Shown here: one piece after another, positions 1 through 12,541 of the stretch
Numbering within the stretch: the stretch's first letter is position 1
Layout of the letters: the number at the start of each line of letters is the position of its first letter
Assembly: GCA_947034895.1 (NCBI GenBank)
Contig: OX344764.1
Location: 36,706,935 to 36,770,934, forward strand
Direction: 5' to 3'
DNA length: 64,000 nucleotides
DNA from: Rhytidiadelphus loreus
Taxonomy: Eukaryota; Streptophyta; Bryopsida; Hypnales; Hylocomiaceae
Position numbers and translations under genes: made by a program
Notes under the pieces: model-generated
Told to the model about the DNA's origin: nothing
The model's database searches: none
The model's input: the letters and a program-made list of their open reading frames with translations, nothing else

Positions 1-1967
1 CAACATCTTTCTCTAGCTGGGAGAGCTCTTATAGTTAACTCTGTCCTACTCTTGACTCTATACTACTTCACGGCTATATGGAGTGGGTCTTTGCAAGCTA
101 TCCGTGCTATTCGGGGTAGGCTTCGCAATTTTTTATGGAGCGGCTCCGAACATTCCACACGTACCAGGGTTAGCTGGGACGACTGCTGCCTACCGAAAAA
201 CGTTGGGGGTTGAAATTACTTGATCCCGAGGTTTCCTCTTCTGCCCTTCTAGCCAAATGGGTCCTATATGCCATTGAACCTGGCATATCTAACCTTAAAC
301 TCCTACTTAGATTTCGAATCTTCAAGATGAAACCTACTTCAAAAGGGGGTTTCTGGTACCCCTCACAAAGTTGGCTAATGGTTCAATATCACTCTGTTAC
401 AAGAGGGTCTAGAGTATGGAATAGAATCACAAGCGCTTGGAGACGCCTGAGCAATCATATTGATCAAACGCCCCCTTCAAATGCTGATGAAGTATTGACC
501 ACTAGTCTATGGTGGTCCAAGAGTTTTATTGGTTCCAACTTTCAATTTTCCATGACCAGGGCTAGGGAATTAGCCCGCCAAGGCCTTAGGACTATTGCCG
601 ACCTATGGGATAGTGACATACAAAACTTTCGTGCTTGGACCGAGATCTCTTCCACTTTCCAACTACAAGACTCTGACAAGAGACAGTGGAGCTTCCTCAT
701 CTCCCATATCCCACACGAATGGATATCCCTCTTGACCACCCAAGCTAATCATGTGCCTGAAGGCCAATGGATTGGACTTTATTCACAAGAGGATGACGCC
801 CTACCTTATATCACGTGGCGTGTTAATACACCCAATTTCCACCTTAGCCCCTCACAGATTCAAGACATTTTCCCGCCATTGGGTTCCACCTTAGCTTCAG
901 TTGGACACATGTCCCGGCTACTCTCCGAGATTCCCCAGGCCTCAAGGGCGACCACGTACCAGGGGCATCTCCGAAGGGTAAGGGTTCTTGAAACCAACTG
1001 GTATCCCGAGTCTGTTCTTCTCAGGCGATATTCGTTCCTTGTCATTTGACCCAGGGCGATGGACTTGGCATAGTGGGCAACAATTATCCAGCTATACTAC
1101 TGCAATTGGCCGTAAGCTTTTCACATCAAACTGCCAACTCAAACGGACCATCCCTTCTAAGTGGCTTGGCCTTCTAGAGCTTGACTATCTTCCAGATTGG
1201 AAGGCCTTCTGGCATAAAACACGATCGCAAAAAGAAGCGGCTTTCATGTGGTCCGTGTGGCATAATGCGGTGGCAGTTCATTCATGGCGTGCTCGGATCA
1301 ATCCAGCTATTGATGTCCGCTGCAACTGTTGTCCTAGTAATTTGGAAGAAACTCCGATTCATAGATTCTTCTCGTGCCCCAGCACTCAAGGTATTTGGGA
1401 ATACGCCCAATCAATCCTTCATCACCTCAAGGGAGTTCACCCCGTCCTTGGTCCCCACGAGTGGTTTAATTATAAGCATTGCATTTTCGGGGATGCATTA
1501 CCTCGGAGATTTAATAATCTCCGTGTCATTTGGTCCATTCTTAGGGGTCAAGCTCTGTGGATTATCTGGATTTCCCGAAATAGTCTGGTTTTTGCAAATT
1601 CGGCTTGGCCTCGAGGCAAAGCCCACCAGGTCTTATGGGACGCACTTTTAGACGCTGGTAGGGCTGCTCATTTTAGGGCTAGAAGCGGTAATCATCATCA
1701 TCCTCAGCTGGATGATTCTAGGCTTAGCAAGTTTTCTCACATTTAGCTTCAATCTCCCATCCTTGCGTGGCGCAATGGAGACTCCGAGGTTGTTTGGAAT
1801 CCAGTGCGGCCTCCCGAGTGTAGGTTCTATTAGGCTCCTTTCCGTGGGTTGGCCGTCCAGCCGCTCAGTTCTCTGTGTTTGACCGGCCTTTTTGGCCTGG
1901 TTGTTGTATTCTTTGCTTCTAATGCAGTGGGTTTCCCATTTGTTCAAAAAAAAAAAAAAAAAAAAAA
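1..1967 (+). mobile_element. 3' end of a decayed LINE (non-LTR retrotransposon) with poly(A)
   Basis: The 3' part of a plant LINE reverse-transcriptase ORF, entered after the catalytic core. Three reading frames are needed. Positions 1-213 encode the post-RT segment (FLWSGSEH, VSWDDCCLPK). The frame then shifts near 205-212 into 210-1049 (GGLKLLDPE, ALLAKWVLY), and again near 1000-1040 into the frame ending at 1746. The last part carries the zf-RVT zinc-binding pattern of plant LINEs: WHNAVAVHSWRAR, then C-x-C-C, then HRFFSCP, then a W-rich tail (ALWIIWISRNSLVF). About 200 bases after the stop, a run of 22 A at roughly 1946-1967 marks the 3' end. With two frameshifts this copy cannot make an intact protein. 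The 5' part lies outside the window. Confidence 0.9.
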
Positions 1968-2998
1968 TTCTAAATATAATAAAATCTATATACACATGGT
2001 TTTTTCCCTTGGGATGTAATTGGCTGACTAGTTAGTTTCTTTTCAAATCTTTAAATTAAAAAAATACATTCTTTTTTAAAAAATTATAATTTTCTGAAAG
2101 TATAAATATCAAAGTATCAATTTTTATTTTTCCATTTGAACTATTTTTGTGCATAACTTTTTGTGAAATATTTGTATGCCTAGATTGTTGGGTATGAAAC
2201 ATTATTGTATTCTACAAATTTTTCATGTATTATTTTTATTTTTTAAATTAATTGTCAAATCTTTGTAGTATTAGACGAATTATCCCAACTTGGCACAAAG
2301 TATGTTGGTGTTTGATGCAACAACCTATAAATAATCACACAAATACTACAAAATACATCATTGTTGTTTAGAATTGTCACTAAAAGGAAATGACTCTTCT
2401 GAGGTGATGTTTTTGCATTAATTTTAAATTGATTAATCCATATATAGATTAGCTTTCATACATTTATACATTTGTATTTGTCAATGTTTCATGCATTCAT
2501 TTTGACAATTTGTGATAACATTAATACACAATCTTCAACTAATAAATAAGGATTTTTTTTCTATGTATAATAGATGGATTAATTAGAACATGATCATCTT
2601 TTGTAGCCTTTGAAAGAATTTTTTCATCTTGTATATCTTCCAAAATTCCCTACTATCTTTTTACAATATGTATAATAGAAACCTTAGAAAATAAAAACCA
2701 ACAATATATAGGAAATTATGGAAGATGGTTTGGTCCTTGGGGATCAATTTGTTCAACACAAAGAAGGTAGATCTACTTTCACTACAAGTGTGCTATTGAA
2801 TAAAATAGATTTATCTTAATTGAAAACAAGCTCATGATACTAATAGTGAATTAACTACATCAAAAACAAGTTGTAGATCAATTAAGTTTGTCTTTCAATA
2901 TCTCATCTGTTTGTGTGAAATTTCACCATTTTCTTGGATTTCATTATGATTGAACACTATAAATATTGATATAAATAGAAATTTTATAAGATTTTATT

Positions 2999-3550
2999 CT
3001 TGGGGAGGTCACTTAAAGTGTCCATTAAAAACCACGTGCAAACAAAACTTTGGACCCCCTATATACTTTTTGAGTTTTAAATGATTAAAAAAAATATGAA
3101 TAGATTTTTCTACTTTGAAAGTTTACGTTTTGAATTTTTGATATTTTTATTCGTTAATAATAATTAGTTACAAATTTTTGAAGTAAAAAAATACATTGTA
3201 GAACTGAAAAATAACTTTTACACCCCTTTATTATATAACGAAAAATTGTCTAAAAAAAGAAAAAAAATTCTTTAAAATAACTCTCTATTGAAAGCTTATT
3301 TGAGTTGAATATTGATTCAATGCTCATCTAAATGTGTTCTCTATAATTATTTGAGTTGGAAAACATGACATTTTAGTTCATTTTCAACCTCTTCTAGAAA
3401 TCATTTCATATTTTATTTGAGTTGGAAATTTTGGCAATAGAACCTATAGTCATTATTAAACAATGGTCAAAAATTTAGATTGAAATTATAGTTTATTAGA
3501 AACTACTTGTTTGTACATGGTTTATTGTAGTAGAACTAAGTGCATCCAAG
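2999..3550 (+). mobile_element. hAT-like MITE, copy A
   Basis: A 552-base element flanked by the 8-base direct repeat ATTTTATT (2991-2998 and 3551-3558). The ends are imperfect inverted repeats: CTTGGGGAGGTCACTTA on the left, and CTTGGATGCACTTAG reading inward from the right. A second, inner block AAACCACGTGCAAACAA is mirrored as AAACCATGTACAAACAA. There is no ORF. The interior closely matches the copies at 15769 and 57771. An 8-base duplication is the hAT superfamily habit. Confidence 0.8.
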
Positions 3551-3874
3551 ATTTTATTTAATTAAATTTTTTTTGCCATCAATAGAATGTTGATGGTGGC
3601 TCACGCATTTAATATTTTAATAAATAGAAGTAAAGAAGTTAAGTTGCAAGACCTCAAGTGCTGAAAGTTTGTCTACTCCAAACTTATATATTTATTTAAT
3701 GCCTCTCCCTCGAGCTCATATATTTGAAGGGGTTTGCATCACTAGTATTCAAAAACAATCTCAAACTAATTGAATAAACTTGTGTAGCTACAGTGCAATT
3801 TTTCTAGTGATCTACAACAAAAGCGGAACAAATTTGTTGTAAAATTTGGCTAAATAGTTGCATCATTTCCTTAA

Positions 3875-4702
3875 CTCCTAAATGACAATGGTCTTCTCTT
3901 TATCAAAAAAACACTCAAAATTGTCATTTCTATTGCAAAGAGAAAAAAAACTATAAATCAATTTTATTGCATATTTAACAATAAGATCTTCTACTAGAGT
4001 AGTGTAAAAATCAACAATGCTAGTGTGTGAGCATGAAAATGTGAGCATGTGAGTCTTCAATGTATATATAACTACAAGCATTGAAGGTGCTTATAATATA
4101 AACACCTATAGTATGGGTATCTATAATATAATTATACTATAATTATGGAAAATTTATATAATATAGGAGTGCCAAAGTTTGGACCTTTAGGAGTTAAAGT
4201 GAAGAAAATAAGTCTTTTTGCACCTTGCGTGACTAGATTATTTGACTTTGAACCTTAGCTTTTTTTTTTTGCACTATGGAGTTTGAATAAAAAGAAATTA
4301 TCATTAAGAATTGAATTGAGAATCTAGAAATAAAATTTAAAAAAACTTAATTTTCATCCTCAAAAAAATTGTTAAGTAGAAGTATGTATTAGATAGAAGG
4401 AAAAACTAAATTGTTAATACCTTTAAGATGGAATTGAAACACACTAATCTTTGTTCTAGTAAGTAAACTAAACCTTGTGGATTTTGTGGATTTCTTTTGC
4501 TATTTGTTGAGGTGAAAAGTGTACCATGGATGACATAACTTTTGCTCCTAGGCATTGATTATAATAAAAATTATATTCTCTAAAAGCTAATGTATTTTTT
4601 CTATTTTAAAAAAAGTTTCTAAAAATCACGAGGAAAATTGAGATAGTAGGAGTCTATCCCAAATCCATTTTGTCTCACGAGGGGACAATGGTTCTTTAGA
4701 AG
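3875..4702 (-). mobile_element. Non-autonomous element with TTAA flanks (piggyBac-like)
   Basis: Flanked by TTAA at 3871-3874 and 4703-4706. The left end is CTCCTAAATGACAATGG and the right end, read inward, is CTTCTAAAGAACCATTGTCC. Sub-terminal sequence matches the full element at 38175-39093 in reverse orientation, including the GACAAAATGGATTT block and the block around AATTTTCATCCT. It has no coding capacity. Confidence 0.6.
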
Positions 4703-5513
4703 TTAAAATTTCCATTTTACTTTTATAAAACCAAACATTTGTTAAATTGGGGTGACTGATATTGAACACATATAAAAAAGATGGACAAAGGTAAGTTTTA
4801 ATGATTCATATAAGCAAGTGGCATAAGTAGGCACATTTTTAATTCATCTATCCATCCAATTACTCACTTCTTCAATGAATGTAGGCACTTAGGGATTGAG
4901 TCACATGCATTGTTATTTTTGCATGCCTTGATCAAACTAACTTTGGGCAAGCAACAAGTCCTATATTTTTCTTCAAGAAAATTTTGACCTTTGGATTGCT
5001 CTCTAGGTAAGTGAATGTTGTTTAATACCTAAGGGATGGGGGGAAGAGGGAGCGTAGCTCTTGTTTTTTTGACTAGATCTTGTAACAAGTGTAATTTCCC
5101 ATTCTTGTAGAATAATTTTGATGATTACCACCATTGAAATGAAAGAAGACTTGTGTAGCTTTCTTGTGAAAATAGATTGACAAAATTGCATAATTTTTGT
5201 GAAAATGCCACTGTTGACAAGATTGATGAAAGATGTTCAATTAGATGGTCTTTTGTACACATGCTGAAATTGGAATGCTAAAATTAGAATACTTGAAATT
5301 AAAATGCTCAAAAGTGCTCCAAAAATAATAAATTATGATTTTGATGTGTAAATTTTTTGAGGTGGAGAAATAAACATTTGAGGATCTAAAGTGATGGCCA
5401 AAAGCTCCTTCTCCATTCTCCTAAAACTCATCAAAAAGTTGCATAGTCAACAATTTCTTGATTTGATTGCACTAACAAATTTAGTGAAAAATAAATCATC
5501 AAAGTCTCTTTAT

Positions 5514-6090
5514 CCCCTGAAGTTCCAAGGCCATTTTTCTGTCAAAACCACTCAAAACTACCACTTTTGCTAATTTCACCTATGAAATAAACTTTTTAAA
5601 TATTTTTTAGAATCTAACCGTAGGATCTTGATCTACACTTGTCTTAGATCATGTGATAAAGTTTTGTAAGGTTTGACTGTATAGATTGAAAGATATTAGC
5701 ATTCAAAGTGAAAGAAAAAGAATTATTTTAAGAAGTTGTTATGATTGCCCGCAAAATAAGAAACTCCATAACTTTCACATCACTAATCCAAATGGAATGA
5801 ATAAAAGCTTCCCATTTAGAAGAAAATACAATCTACAAGAAAAAAAATATTAAATTTTTATTTTTTATTTTTTGTGGATTTTTTTGCTACTCGGTGTCCT
5901 CCATTTTGAGGTTATTGTGGCATAACTTGTGCTCCTGGGCACCGATTGGAATAAAATTTATATTCCTGGAAAGCTCATAAGTTTATCCATGTTATGAGAA
6001 AATTTCAAAAAAAATTCAGTAAAAACTGAGATCATAGGAGCCTGCCCAAAATCCATTTTGTCCCCCATAGGAACAATGGGACTTTAGGGG
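5514..6090 (-). mobile_element. Non-autonomous element with TTAT flanks, same family
   Basis: TTAT stands directly outside both ends (5510-5513 and 6091-6094). The ends are CCCCTGAAGTTCC and, read inward from the right, CCCCTAAAGTCCCATTG. The terminal blocks match the 38175-39093 element in reverse orientation, including a CCATTTTTCTGTCAAAACCACTC-like stretch and GACAAAATGGATTT. There is no ORF. Confidence 0.6.
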
Positions 6091-6222
6091 TTATTGTTCA
6101 TGGATTGTTAATGAAGTTCACATTTCAAATTTTCTAAAAATGTAGTTGCAGAAACCACCTAGTAGCCTTGTGATCCTTTAGAGATTAAAAAGTTAAATTA
6201 TACAATCATGATAAAATTGGAG

Positions 6223-6704
6223 TTAAGGTAAAACAACCTATCATGGTCAAATGACCCATGACGGATACCTAGGGAATGACCCGATGGTGGATATTTTCAA
6301 TTTGTGAGATTTTGGGCCATAATCAATGTCTCACCTTACACTAATGGAGTGATTAGTAACCTCACTAGGAGTACCCAACTTTTTTAGAATAAATCATTGT
6401 AGAAAGTGATTTTCTTAAGGCTTTCCACATTAGAAAATACTAGAGAAAATATTGTGACTGCTTTAGGTGAGTAAGGTGAGCATTACGGATACAGTTTTCA
6501 TTGGTCATGGAGTAGTCTACAAACTCTTTTGGAGCTGAACCTTCAAAAATTTATATCTAATTCATACTTTGTCAGAAAAAACATAATTTCAACTACTCTC
6601 TCTATTCCTCACACTTGTCTTTATGTGGGGATTTTTTTTTGAAAATTTCAACAACATGAGAAAAAACTCCTAATTCTAACCATGATGGGTTGTTTTACTG
6701 TAAA
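6223..6704. mobile_element. MITE with GGTAAAACAACC terminal repeats, copy 1
   Basis: The left end AAGGTAAAACAACCTATCATGG is mirrored by CCATGATGGGTTGTTTTACTGT on the right. The interior (GGAGTGATTAGTAACCTC, a TCATACTTTGTCAGAAAAA-like block) is shared with 37680-38139 and 52965-53421 in the same orientation and with about 42601-43040 in reverse. It is non-coding. Confidence 0.6.
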
Positions 6705-7800
6705 CCACTCCCAGTTAAAGGTCCTGTTCATTTCCTAGGAGGCTTCTGTAGCGTAATGCCCGATTATGCCGGTTTTCCTGTGTAATTGAGCATTACGGAT
6801 TTCTCATCCAACTTTGATTTTTCATCCCTGATTTTCATCCTTTTTTGCTCGTGATTTACGCCGGTCAATGCCTCTCATCATTGGGTGTTTTGGGAAAAAA
6901 AGCACCTCCTCGTCGGGCTCCGCCCTCCTCGTCAACCCTTTTTTTCCGAAAATGCCCTCCTCCTCGGGCATTGCCCTATACTTTACTCCTCTTCTTCTTC
7001 CCTGTCTCTTCTTTCTTTTTTTTTCTTTTTTTTTTTTCCTTTTCTTTTGGGACACAAATGAAACGGAATTTCATTGCAGAGATAAAATTACAAGGCCTGA
7101 CAGCCACACCGTCTCTTACCTCCACCAGTTCTTCCCTGTCTACTGACTAGCCATCATATGCAAGTAGTATGTCGTCGTCATCAGTTCGTCACTCTCCGCA
7201 AACTGGAAAGCTCCCAAATCTTCCAAAGCGCCCAAATTTTCCACAGCGACATCGAGTGCAGCGCTCGTCTTCCTCCTGACAATTTATCACAGACCAGTTC
7301 GCCAACCTCTGTCAATCTCTGCACGAGCCTGTGCATTAAGTTACGACTGTTTCCTGTTGGAAGACAGTATACGTGACTTGATTTTGTCTCCCACCACCTT
7401 ATTTGAATCATCATTGCGAACGAATTTCCCTTGTTTCGCATTTCCACTCTGAGTTGTGTTCCTCAAGTTCGCAGCAGTCTCGGTGTGTCAATTCCGTCGC
7501 TACTCTTTCGTAGCACTTGAATCTCTCTAATTTTGAAACGAAAGGCGCGCAATTTGGCATTAGGAGATTGCAGATGGTGCGTGCTCAGTTGCGATGAACT
7601 GAAATTATTTCCGTCAAATTTGGAGTATCCAGGTTAGTAAGAGATGCTGGTGGTGTGTGCGTTGAATTCGGGGTTGAGATTGCGAGAGGGACTTACTGGC
7701 CAGGGCAATCCACTGCGGCGACGATGAATTGAATTAGAAGTTTTGGGTGGCGCGAAGAGCGAGCTCGAGACGTGACTGACCGGGAGCTGCAACCGAGGCG

Positions 7801-10800
7801 TTGGTGATGGGTACGACGCGGCTAGCGACGATTCACGCCCATCCGGAGCTTCTGAAATGGACGCCGCCGCGCGCGCACGAGTTCAGCCCGCGTCAATTCG
7901 AAGCGCTCACGGCGATCTGCGACGCGTTTGTGCCTTCCCTTCCGCCGCCCGACGGGTTGCAGAGTGGCGACCTCGCCAGCGGCGTGACTGCAGCGGATGT
8001 CTCGAGGTTCTACAAAATCAAGCCTTCCGACGAAGACCTCATTGATGTTGTACGTGTCCCTTTGCTCTACTAGCTCACCTCCTGCTGCCTGTGAATATAC
8101 TGTTCGCTCACTCTCGTTGCATCGAACCTGGGGACGCAATACTAGTTTCGGGCGTCAATTGTGCAAGCATGGCACCTTAATGCACGGATTGTTCCATCTG
8201 TACTGACCCATCACCATCCCTGCACCTACTTTTGTGACCGAATGTTCGTTTCCGGCGTGAATTGAGTGCAAGGATGGCCTCGTAGTGCATTGTGCACTGT
8301 TGTTCTCAACAGAAACTAGGGTTTAATCATGCTTATGCCAAACAAGGGGAAGCAATTTACTCGCTGAGCATCTGTAATTGACGTTGTTTCTGTATGACAT
8401 GCATGTTTTAGCGAGATTGAGGGATTTGGTGTGAATGTGGGACGCACGCAGGTAGCTGCTGCTTTGGGGTACTTAATCGTAGTTCAAACGGATTGGCAAT
8501 GATAGCTGGCCATTGTGCACGTTTCTCCAAAGGAATTAGGGTTCAATCATGATTATGCCAAAAAAGGGAATGCAATTTACTCACTGAAAATCTGGAATTG
8601 ACGTTATGGGATGCATATTTTAGGGAGATTGAGGGATTTGGTGTGAATGTGGGACGTACGCAGATAGCTGCTACTTTGGGGTACTTGATGAGACCCGTGT
8701 TATTGAAGCAATTGCTGGGAGTCATGGGGCTCTTGAGTACAGGGTGGGGTACTTTTCTTCTTGGCGTGGTGGGTGGAGTGAACACTAGCACTCTCGAGTA
8801 TCCCTTCTTTCCGAGGTTTGCACGTTTGTCTCCCAAGTCGCAAGAGAGGGTGTTGCAGGGCTGGGCGTGGTGCCCTCTCCCCAAAATCCGACAATTGTTC
8901 AAGGCCTTGAAGTGTATCACTGGGTGGGCGGTTTACTCCAAGGTCCGCTCTTATACACTTTCTGGATTAGACTTCTTGCTGGAATTTTTTGCCCTAATTT
9001 GTGCTTAGAATTGTGTGAACCTAATGCTTGGTTAGTTTGGACTAGTTAGAGGGAACCGAGATGAGGAAACTTAACATACTCTAGGGTTTCTTCTTTCCAG
9101 CCTTGATGTTGTGAGGTCAGGGTTTCAGGGTTTTAGGTGCTCTTTGAAGGCCGTCACAACCCTGTGGCCTTTGTGATTAGTCTGACAGTGGTGCTATTCC
9201 GCTGAGGGGCTACTGATTTTTGTACAAATAAGGCCCCTTATGGGACTTTCTCATCGGGTCTTCTGAAAAAGTGGATACTTGGACATAAGACCATGAAAGA
9301 TTTTACATAACTTTTACTACATAGTTGTGAGTGGTTGGGATTGGTAGATATAGATTTATGGGTGAAATATGGAGGTGATTGGAATCCTTACATCAATCAT
9401 TATTACATAATAATTTATGAGGCCGTTACTCATTTACATATTCAACTAGCACTCAACGTGAACGTCCCATTGGCAGTACATGATCTCATGGACCTTCCGT
9501 TTTTATGCATACACTAGAGTCTTTTCGTGTCCTCTATACTTCAGATAGGATTTTTCCGCCTTCAATACCCTAGAGAACCCTGGATCTTCTCCACTGTTCC
9601 TGTTCCCTAATGCTTTGTCTTTTGAAATCAGATCAACGAGGACGGTGAGAATCCAGCATGGAAAGCAATAGGGTACTCAGGACTGGCACCCGAGGTCCTA
9701 ACCAGGACAGAGGCTGAATACAATCGACCAAGACCACTTGGTGACAACCACATCAACGCTTTGGAAGAAAGCAAGAAACTCAAGGCGCTCCTCACCAGCA
9801 AGGGTTTTCCTGTTGTGGACGACATTCCCAGCTTTAAGTCACAACTTGGCTATTCCAAGGAGGAGCAGGACATTCATCTCGAGTGCGATGTAGTCATCGT
9901 GGGCTCTGGATCTGGCGGTGGAGTCATGGCAGCGGCTCTTGCAAAACAAGGATTCAAGGTGGTGGTCTTGGAGAAGGGGAACTACTTCGCCGCCCAAGAC
10001 ATGACAACCCTAGAAGGGCCCGGAATGATCAACTTGTTTGAAAAGATGGGGTGCATGGCGACAGATGATGGAGGCGTGGAACTCATAGCTGGGAAAGCCG
10101 TGGGGGGAGGTACCACAACTAATTCATCAAATTGGCCATTTTCCAGTTGTTAAAAATGCGATCCACAAGTGGTTCCTCCTTTAACCCTTTAAGGACCAAG
10201 AAGCCATGATTTGGCCCCGAGTTTAGTTCAGCAGTTTTGAGAGGTTCACACAGGGATTTAGATTTGTTCTGGAAATGATTTATGTTAGCTAACACATGCG
10301 ATGTTCTTCAATCAATTTGGTGAGACCAAAGTTGTCCACATTTAAGTTATACTTTCCACAATAAGATCAATGAAAATGGTAATCACAAAACTATGAATCC
10401 TTGGTCCTTAAAGGGTTAAATGTCCAAATTGTATTCACAAATCCTTTGCCATTCTAACGAAAAGTTGTTGCCAATGTCATGGAAATGCCCTTCAGGTACA
10501 GCGATCAACTGGTGTGTGTCGTTCAAAACGCCGGAGCATGTGCGTGACGAGTGGGTGAACGACCATGGCTTGGAGCTTTTCAACAGCCAGAGATACGATC
10601 TTGCAATGCAAGCCGTCTGGGAGCGTCTCTCGGTGCAACCCCACGTTGACAAACATAGCTTACAAAACACGGTGCTGCAATTAGGGTGCCAGAAATTGGG
10701 ATACGAGCACGCAACCCTGCAGCGAAACTCTCCCTCAGATCATTACTGTGGCTGGTGCAGCTACGGATGCCCAACTGGTAAGAAGCAGACGACAGCCGAG

Positions 10801-12541
10801 ACGTGGCTGGTGGATGCTGTGAAAACAGGAAATGCTATAATCTTGACGAATTGCAATGCACAGTCTGTGTTCCACGGTGAGAATCCGGATGGGAAGAAGG
10901 GCAGGAGAGCACAAGGAGTGGTGGCCACTGTTGGGGAGGGTGATTTGTCGAAGAAAATTTTGGTCAAGGCAAATGCAACTGTCGTTGCTTGTGGTGCTTT
11001 GATGACTCCTGTTCTGCTGCTCAGAAGTGGCTTCCGGAACCCTAATATTGGGAAGTACCTTCGGTTACACCCTGCGAGCTCAACGTGGGGGTTCTTTCCT
11101 GAAGGAACGGGACCTGCAGGAAAGGCCTATGAAGGGGGGATTATGACTGTGTATTCGCCTGTGACTTTGAGGAAACCCACGGAGTATGGAGCTCTTCTGG
11201 AGACTGGCGTGTTTCATCCTTCAGCTTTTGCAGCCTTTTATGCATGGCGCTCTGGTATTCATCTCTCCTTTTCCTTTCACCTAAAATCAATGCTCGTCAT
11301 GTGTGCCAGAGTCTGATTGCTTTTGAAATTGGGATCGTAAGGTACCTACTCTGTGCGTGTCATTTTTGTTGATCCATCACAGGATATAGGTCGATCAGAG
11401 TGTTAGCAAATGAAAGGAATCACAATGCTAGTTTCTTTGATACTCCAATAATAGTCTATAGATTTTTGAAGTTGAATTCATAAGGAGCCTAATGTTGACA
11501 TTTGACTGACTACCCCTTAATGGACATCCTTGATGTTTGACTTCCTTTGGTTGTTTCAACAAACTCGTCAACTTTTCTTTATTCCTTTAGATGGTTCTGA
11601 TGGTTCCTGAGACTGTGCTTCCCTTGTGTGCCATTCTAGCTATTGCGTTTTGGATGTTGTCTCTTTGGGAGTCACCTCTCTTTTATGTAATATTTTCATG
11701 GTGATTCCGAACAGGTGCTGATGGAAAAGAGCGTCTGTTACACCACAGCCGGACTTCACACGTCACAGTTGTCACTCGGGACAAAGGTTTCGGTACCGTG
11801 ACACTAGATAAACAACAAGACCCTATCTTCAGTTACAGCATATCAAAGTATGACGAGGAAAGTTTGTTAGCTGGCATAGTTCAGAGCTTGAGGGTGCTCG
11901 TGGCCGCTGGCGCTGTTGAAGTCGGCACCACCCAGCTGGATGCAGAGCGGTTCAATGCGAAGGGTAAGTTGATATCAACACTTTTCATCTTGTTTGTCAC
12001 TGAGATGTGTAAGTCCTGAGCACTTTCTAGACAGATTGAAATTTGTCTGTTCACCATCAAAGTGAAGATATCCAAAATCAATTCTAGCCTCATGAATGGA
12101 TGGAGGCTATAACTAACTAACATGTTGGTCAAGAATCTGTAGAAGTCCGATTAAGTAGACTGAGGTTAACAAACTCACAATTAGTCCTCACTCACAACTG
12201 ATTGCCTGAAGTGTAAAACTGTGTGTGTGGTGTGTTCATTGGCAGATGCGTCCACATCGGAGGTAGAAGCTTACTTAAAAAGGGTGAAACGGCGTGGTGC
12301 CAAGGAAGACTATATCCAGTTGGTTTCTGCTCACCAGTTAGGAAGTTGTCGAATGGGCGCAAGCGCAGCATCTTCGGCAGTGGACCCCAAAGGGGAGATG
12401 TGGGAAGCGGAGGGTCTCTTCATTGGAGATGGCAGTGTGCTTCCCACTTCCTCGGGCGTGAATCCCATGGTGACCATTCAATCCGTTGCTTATTGCACGG
12501 CCGACTCTGTGGTGCAATATTTGAAAAAGTCTCAAGTCTGA
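7801..12541 (+). CDS. Long-chain fatty alcohol oxidase (GMC oxidoreductase), six exons
   Basis: This enzyme oxidises long-chain fatty alcohols to aldehydes using FAD and O2, and plant members are membrane-bound. My model is 7801-8049, 8628-8942, 9632-10109, 10496-11254, 11715-11963 and 12246-12541. Every junction is GT-AG and keeps phase, giving 781 aa, close to the family's usual length. A hydrophobic stretch lies at about residues 100-125 (QLLGVMGLLSTGWGTFLLGV). The FAD dinucleotide motif GSGSGGG is at about 279-285. A conserved cysteine block, HYCGWCSYGCPTGKK, is encoded near 10742-10785. The GMC His-Asn pair is His713 in HQLGSCRMG and Asn756 in SGVNPM. No key residue is missing. The exon 1-2 junction is the weakest point: phase requires the acceptor AG at 8626-8627, not the AG four bases earlier. 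The start could also be the ATG at 7807. Confidence 0.92.
8288..8695 (+). repeat. Tandem duplication across FAO intron 1 and exon 2 start
   Basis: Two diverged copies, about 8288-8482 and 8511-8695, are offset by 223 bases. Both run from CATTGTGCAC through GAGATTGAGGGATTTGGTG to GGGGTACTT. The second includes the real start of exon 2. The first is a pseudo-exon that would read IEGFGVNVGRTQVAAALGYL and then stop within about ten codons. A shorter, older echo precedes them: TTTCGGGCGTCAATTG near 8145 and TTTCCGGCGTGAATTG near 8248. Confidence 0.85.
10185..10415. mobile_element. 231-base TTAA-flanked MITE in FAO intron 3
   Basis: Perfect 16-base terminal inverted repeats CCCTTTAAGGACCAAG sit directly inside TTAA on both sides (10181-10184 and 10416-10419). 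The element lies wholly in the intron between exons 3 and 4, in a sequence with no ORF of note. The TTAA duplication with C-rich ends is piggyBac-like. Confidence 0.8.

Larger units (their letters stand above)
1968..7150. other. Intergenic AT-rich repeat DNA
   Basis: No gene is supported here. The stretch holds one hAT-like MITE (2999-3550), two elements with CCCCTAAAGG-type ends (3875-4702 and 5514-6090), one element with GGTAAAACAACC ends (6223-6704) and a pyrimidine-rich retroposon-like tail (about 7000-7090). The short ORFs inside it have no family resemblance. Confidence 0.6.

Noticed and set aside
3871..4197. A shorter element ending at the TTTAGGAGTTAA near 4186-4197
   Set aside because: Possible as a nested or composite end, but the 3875-4702 limits agree better with both sub-terminal blocks of the family, so only the longer one is listed.
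8401..8482. Upstream copy of FAO exon 2 as the real exon
   Set aside because: Its frame reaches a stop within about ten codons after the shared part, while the downstream copy continues into the conserved hydrophobic segment.
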